From positions 4,030,001 to 4,094,000 of the forward strand of contig NZ_CP007215.2 in the NCBI RefSeq assembly GCF_000300455.3: DNA of 64,000 bases. The letters are read 5' to 3'. Both the position numbers and the translations under genes were made by a program. Positions 60,093-64,000 of the stretch are shown one piece after another; positions within the stretch are counted from its first letter, which is position 1, and each line of letters begins with the position of its first letter. The notes beneath the pieces were generated by a model, which made no database searches, was not told where the DNA came from, and worked only from the letters and a program-made list of their open reading frames with translations. This stretch comes from Kosakonia sacchari SP1 (GTDB taxonomy: Bacteria; Pseudomonadota; Gammaproteobacteria; Enterobacterales; Enterobacteriaceae).

Positions 60093-61955
60093 TTACGCTT
60101 GCGGTTTAACCGCCGGTTCGTCTGCAGGATCGCCAGTATGACGCCCCTCCTCCGTACCCTGCCAGCCGTGGCGCTGGGTTAATGACAGATGCGCTCTGTC
60201 TTCCGAAATGATCTCCGTCAGCATCGCGCTGGTGCGTTTAAACACCGCCGCGCGCGCCTGCGCATCGTTTTCCACCTGCGCCATCTCTTCCACCATCGAG
60301 GTGTTAAAACGACGGAAATGATCGGCGCGTTCACGCGCTTCGTACGAACCGAGCCCCAAACCTTCCAGCGCCAGCCTTCCCGTTTTCAGCGCCGCTTCGA
60401 AGGTTTCACGCTCCGGCTTCTCTACGCCGGCCTGGCGCAAGCGAATGTAGTGATCGACATCGCGGGCGCGGGCAATAATGCGTAGATCCGGGAAGTGCTC
60501 TTTTGCCAGCTCCGTTAATTGTAGGCTGGCCTGCGGATCGTCGATGGCATTAATTAATACTTCTGCCCGTCCGGCACCGGCAGATTCCAGCAAATCAACG
60601 CGTGTCGCATCGCCATAAAACACCTTCATGCCGAATTTACGCAGCGTTTCAATATGATCGGGATCGTGATCCAGAACCACCATCTTCACGCCGCTGGAGA
60701 GCAACAAACGCCCGGCGATCTGCCCGAAACGTCCGAACCCGGCAATAATGACCCGCGCGTCTTCCTCGTCTATTTCATCCGCTTCGCGCTCCTGCTGACT
60801 ACCGGATGCTTCAAGACGGGCCAGCAGTACCAGTAACAGCGGCGTTGCGGCCATCGACAGCGCGACCGTCAGGGTTAAGGCTTTCGCCCATTCGCTATCC
60901 AGCACCTGTGCGGTTTGCGCGGTGCCAAATACCACAAAAGCGAACTCGCTGCCCTGTCCCAGCAGGGCGGCAAACCACAACCGCTGCTTGCCAGGCACAC
61001 GTAACGGACGAGCAATCAGCCACAGCACCGCACTTTTGATCACCAGAAAACCGACCAGCAGCAGTAAGATGCGCAGTGGATGCGTCACCAGCGTGCCGAA
61101 GTCAATCGACATTCCCACGCCGATAAAAAACAGCCCAAGCAGCAAGCCTTTAAAGGGTTCAATATCGCTTTCCAGCGCATGGCGATATTCGGAGCTGGCA
61201 AGCAACACACCAGCAAGAAACGCGCCCATCGCCATCGACAACCCCGCCTCTTCCAGCAATAAGCCGAAACCGAAGACCAGGAACAGCGCCACGGCGCAGA
61301 ACACTTCCCGTAAACCGGATCGCGCAACGAAACGCAGCGCCGGACGGGCAACATAGCGCCCGATCAGCACCACCAGCGTCAGCGCGGCAATAACTTTGAG
61401 CGCCGAAAGCGCGAAGGCACTGAGCGTCATCGCCCCGCCGCTGGCCGCCAGCAAGGGGATCATCGCCACCAACGGGATGGCGGCGATATCCTGGAACAAC
61501 AGCACGGAAAAAGCGCTGCGCCCCATTTGCGATACCGTCAGGTTGCGCTCATTCATCGCCTGCATGGCAATTGCGGTGGATGACAACGCCAGCGTCAGAC
61601 CAATTAACACCGCGACCGGCCACGATAACCCGAGCAGCGCGCAAAAACCGCCGAGCAACAACCCGCAACTGGCCATTTGCAGCGCACCGCCGCCAAATAC
61701 CGAGGCACGCAGTTTCCATAAACGCTGCGGATCCAACTCAAGGCCAATCACGAACAGCATCAGTACGACGCCGATTTCCGCAAAATGGAGGATAGATTCC
61801 GCGTCAGTCACCAGCCGCAATCCCCACGGGCCAATAATGCCCCCGGCGATCAGATAGCCCAGCACCGATCCCAGCCCCAGGCGCATAGCGATCGGCACGA
61901 TCAACGCCGCCGATCCGAGATAAATCAGTGCCTGAATTAACGAATGGCTATCCAC
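60093..61955 (-). CDS. kefC: Glutathione-gated potassium efflux antiporter KefC
   Basis: 620 residues from the GTG at 61955 (AGGAGG upstream), the E. coli length; the open frame runs 32 codons further but overlaps kefF. A CPA2-family membrane domain of about twelve segments is followed by a linker and a KTN domain starting at [19 protein letters not shown], which binds glutathione adducts and NAD(H). It lets K+ out and protons in to protect against electrophiles. The GTG overlaps the kefF stop by eight bases. Confidence 0.97.
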   Translation of the reverse strand: MDSHSLIQALIYLGSAALIVPIAMRLGLGSVLGYLIAGGIIGPWGLRLVTDAESILHFAEIGVVLMLFVIGLELDPQRLWKLRASVFGGGALQMASCGLLLGGFCALLGLSWPVAVLIGLTLALSSTAIAMQAMNERNLTVSQMGRSAFSVLLFQDIAAIPLVAMIPLLAASGGAMTLSAFALSALKVIAALTLVVLIGRYVARPALRFVARSGLREVFCAVALFLVFGFGLLLEEAGLSMAMGAFLAGVLLASSEYRHALESDIEPFKGLLLGLFFIGVGMSIDFGTLVTHPLRILLLLVGFLVIKSAVLWLIARPLRVPGKQRLWFAALLGQGSEFAFVVFGTAQTAQVLDSEWAKALTLTVALSMAATPLLLVLLARLEASGSQQEREADEIDEEDARVIIAGFGRFGQIAGRLLLSSGVKMVVLDHDPDHIETLRKFGMKVFYGDATRVDLLESAGAGRAEVLINAIDDPQASLQLTELAKEHFPDLRIIARARDVDHYIRLRQAGVEKPERETFEAALKTGRLALEGLGLGSYEARERADHFRRFNTSMVEEMAQVENDAQARAAVFKRTSAMLTEIISEDRAHLSLTQRHGWQGTEEGRHTGDPADEPAVKPQA

Positions 61956-62478
61956 GCTGCACCTCCTGCCACTCCAGTAAACGTTGTTTGTAATGACGCG
62001 CCTGCGCCTGCAGCGTTTCATCGTCGCAGATAAACGTACAGTGCACGGCAAAAGGCGGCAGCCAGTTCATGCCGCAATAAAGCGCTGTCGCCTGCAGCGG
62101 CTGGGAAAGCACATCAAAACCTGGGTGCGAGCCGATATCAAAATGGTTGTCACCGCCTCCCGTCGTCACCGCCCACAGCACACTTTTGCCGTGAAGCGCG
62201 GTTCCGCCGTGGCCATACGCCCAGCCGTGCGCCAGTACTTTATCCAGCCAGAGTTTGAATAATGGCGGCACGCTGTACCACTGCATCGGATGTTGCCAGA
62301 TAACCAAATCGGCACGGGAAATCGCCTCCTGCTCGGCGGCGACGTCAATATTGAAGTCAGGATAGAGTTCGTAAAGAGAACGTATTTCAACGTTTTCCAG
62401 CGTCCCTGCCTGCTCAATCATGCGCTTATTCGCATGCGAATGCTGCGGATAAGGATGGGCATAAATTATGAGGATCAT
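61948..62478 (-). CDS. kefF: KefC ancillary subunit KefF (quinone oxidoreductase)
   Basis: 176-residue flavodoxin-fold protein, the E. coli length. It is required for full KefC activity and reduces quinones. Visible are [18 protein letters not shown] for the FMN phosphate, [21 protein letters not shown] and TTGGGDNHF. It immediately precedes kefC in the operon. Confidence 0.97.
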   Translation of the reverse strand: MILIIYAHPYPQHSHANKRMIEQAGTLENVEIRSLYELYPDFNIDVAAEQEAISRADLVIWQHPMQWYSVPPLFKLWLDKVLAHGWAYGHGGTALHGKSVLWAVTTGGGDNHFDIGSHPGFDVLSQPLQATALYCGMNWLPPFAVHCTFICDDETLQAQARHYKQRLLEWQEVQRG

Positions 62479-62610
62479 TGATTAACCTGCTTTCACTACA
62501 CGCTTTTTCTTGAAAGTGTAGTCAGTTAATCGTCTGGCTAAAAGCGGCAATCTGTGCGGGAATAACGGAAAAGCATGCGGTAGCCGGAGCCACCGCAAAT
62601 GAGGAAGGGA

Positions 62611-62844
62611 TTAGTTATCCAGTTCGCTCATGTTTTTCACCTGATCGCGATTAATCTGCTCGGTTTTTCCGGTTTCTGCATTTTTATAAGAAACCAGCCC
62701 GGTGTCTTTATCCACCTGCGGTTTGCCGTCAGTCACAATGGTGCGGCCATCAGTCGTACGTACCGCCTGGTTAGAGGAACACCCGGCAACGGTAAACAGT
62801 GTTGCAGCCGTAAAAATCGAGGTCATCAGAAGTTTAGTTCGCAT
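62611..62844 (-). CDS. YgdI/YgdR-family lipoprotein
   Basis: 77 residues. A lipoprotein signal peptide ends in the lipobox VAGC (Cys22), followed by SSNQAVRTTDGRTIVTDGKPQVDKDTGLVSYKN, the core of the DUF903 family to which E. coli YgdI and YgdR belong. Ser after the lipidated Cys favours outer-membrane sorting. Its function is unknown. It lies alone between carB and kefF with about 130 bases on each side. K-12 has the cai/fix genes in this interval; I do not recall this gene there. Confidence 0.88.
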   Translation of the reverse strand: MRTKLLMTSIFTAATLFTVAGCSSNQAVRTTDGRTIVTDGKPQVDKDTGLVSYKNAETGKTEQINRDQVKNMSELDN

Positions 62845-62952
62845 AGTTATCTCCCTGCTTTCCAGTGAATTTCATTCGTCTGTTTAGCCATTTTAGGCTA
62901 ACTCACTGAACGGTGGGGAAAATGCAGAACACTCTGAAGGGGGAGTAGAGAA

Positions 62953-62977
62953 CCCTCTCTCCACGAGGGAGAGAGGG
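62953..62977. repeat. C/T- and G/A-rich hairpin downstream of carB
   Basis: A perfect ten-base stem, CCCTCTCTCC with GGAGAGAGGG, with a five-base loop, eight bases after the carB stop and without a U run. Similar CCCTCTCC/GGAGAGGG hairpins are scattered in enterobacterial intergenic regions, so this may be a dispersed repeat. Confidence 0.6.
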
Positions 62978-62984
62978 GAGCAGA

Positions 62985-64000
62985 TTATTTGCTAATCTGC
63001 GCGTGCATTTCCTGTACGGAAATCACTTTTTCTGTGGCATCAGCATTCAGCGCCATCGCGGTAGCAAAGCCGCCGTTCAGCGTAGTGTCGTAATGCACTT
63101 TATACTGCAGCGCGCTGCGGCGAATCAGCTTGGAATCCTCAATCGCCTGGCGCCCCGCCGTGGTGTTGATGATGTAGGTATATTCGCCATTCTTGATACG
63201 ATCCTGAATGTGCGGACGACCTTCATGCACCTTATTCACCAGACGCGGGTTAATGCCCGCTTCACCCAGCACAATCGCCGTGCCGTGGGTCGCATCCAGT
63301 TCAAAGCCCTGTTTAAGCAGCTTCGCAGCGAGATCCACCACGCGCTCTTTATCCCCTTCGCGAACTGACAGCAGCGCACGCCCCTGTTTCTTCATGGTCG
63401 AGTTACTGCCCAGTTGCGCTTTGGCAAAGGCTTCGGCAAAGGTACGTCCCACGCCCATCACCTCACCGGTAGAGCGCATTTCCGGCCCTAACAGCGGGTC
63501 AACGCCCGGGAATTTGTTAAACGGCAGCACCACTTCTTTCACCGAGTAGTACGGCGGGATAATCTCTTTGGTGTGGCCTTGCTGAGCCAGCGTTTTGCCG
63601 GTCATCACGCGCGCCGCCACTTTTGCCAGCGGCAAGCCGGTGGCTTTGGAAACGAACGGCACGGTACGCGCGGCACGTGGGTTTACCTCAATGAGATAAA
63701 CTTCGTTATCTTTCACCGCAAACTGCACGTTCATCAGGCCGCGAACCTGCAATTCAAACGCCAGTTTCTGCACTTGCTGGCGCATCACATCCTGGATTTC
63801 CTGGCTCAGGGTGTAAGCAGGCAGCGAACAGGCGGAGTCACCAGAGTGTACGCCCGCCTGTTCGATATGCTCCATAATGCCGCCAATCAGCACGCTTTCG
63901 CCGTCGCAAATCGCATCGACATCCACTTCCACCGCGTCGTCGAGGAACTTGTCCAGCAGCACCGGCGCGTCGTTGGAAACGCTGACCGCGGTCATAAAGT
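62985..64000 (-). CDS. carB: Carbamoyl phosphate synthetase large subunit CarB, C-terminal part
   Basis: The frame enters from the right edge and runs 338 codons to TAA; full CarB is about 1073 residues. It covers the end of the second ATP-grasp domain ([31 protein letters not shown], which carry ATP and metal ligands), and the C-terminal allosteric domain from about [15 protein letters not shown] that binds ornithine, UMP and IMP. It supplies carbamoyl phosphate for arginine and pyrimidines. The ATG at 63995 is internal, not the start. Confidence 0.97.
   Translation of the reverse strand, partial: FMTAVSVSNDAPVLLDKFLDDAVEVDVDAICDGESVLIGGIMEHIEQAGVHSGDSACSLPAYTLSQEIQDVMRQQVQKLAFELQVRGLMNVQFAVKDNEVYLIEVNPRAARTVPFVSKATGLPLAKVAARVMTGKTLAQQGHTKEIIPPYYSVKEVVLPFNKFPGVDPLLGPEMRSTGEVMGVGRTFAEAFAKAQLGSNSTMKKQGRALLSVREGDKERVVDLAAKLLKQGFELDATHGTAIVLGEAGINPRLVNKVHEGRPHIQDRIKNGEYTYIINTTAGRQAIEDSKLIRRSALQYKVHYDTTLNGGFATAMALNADATEKVISVQEMHAQISK

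Noticed and set aside
61956-62051. 32-codon extension of kefC
   Set aside because: Lies inside kefF; the GTG at 61955 has AGGAGG upstream and gives the E. coli length.

Overview
The window is a stretch of ordinary chromosomal core from a gamma-proteobacterium of the family Enterobacteriaceae. Almost every gene has a full-length counterpart in Escherichia coli K-12, in the same order but read in the opposite sense. It is not E. coli itself: protein divergence is spread throughout, AraC and LptD are shorter than in K-12, and a small YgdI/YgdR-type lipoprotein gene lies between carB and kefF where K-12 has the cai/fix region. The Enterobacter/Klebsiella/Kosakonia side of the family is my best guess. 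That is inference from remembered relatives, not a computed placement.

Layout. 1-5033: the end of yacG, then mutT, secA, secM and lpxC, all but yacG on the minus strand. 5134-21980: the division and cell wall (dcw) cluster on the minus strand, transcribed mraZ-rsmH-ftsL-ftsI-murE-murF-mraY-murD-ftsW-murG-murC-ddlB-ftsQ-ftsA-ftsZ. Many of its genes overlap by 1 to 14 bases. Its main promoter and a three-repeat MraZ operator sit at 22010-22071. 22566-27354: cra, ilvH, ilvI and leuO on the minus strand. 27762-32716: the leu operon on the plus strand, with a complete attenuator (leuL) and a terminator. 32719-34207: setA and the sugar-phosphate stress RNA sgrS, which encodes SgrT, on the minus strand, divergent from sgrR. 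35971-39351: a TPP riboswitch followed by thiBPQ. 39345-45375: yabI, araC, the ara control region and araBAD. 45376-51607: LexA box, polB, rapA and rluA. 51647-52468: djlA on the minus strand. 52665-59367: lptD-surA-pdxA-rsmA-apaG-apaH on the plus strand. 59434-64000: folA, kefC, kefF, a small lipoprotein gene and the 3' part of carB, all on the minus strand.

Functionally the window joins several core programmes: peptidoglycan precursor synthesis and septation (dcw), lipid A commitment (lpxC), protein export and outer-membrane assembly (secM/secA, surA, lptD), branched-chain amino acid synthesis (ilvIH, leuABCD, leuO), sugar handling (cra, sgrS/sgrT/sgrR/setA, araCBAD), thiamine uptake (thiBPQ), and nucleotide, genome and translation maintenance (mutT, polB, rapA, rluA, rsmA, rsmH, apaH, folA). 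The most informative non-coding elements are the SecM arrest control of secA, the MraZ operator, the leu attenuator, SgrS, the TPP riboswitch, the ara looping sites and the composite LexA-box/terminator/promoter between araD and polB.

I found no prophage, insertion sequence, integron, CRISPR array, toxin-antitoxin pair, restriction or defence locus, rRNA or tRNA. I do not see a previously undescribed system here. The findings are mainly regulatory architecture details, small-ORF candidates and lineage differences.
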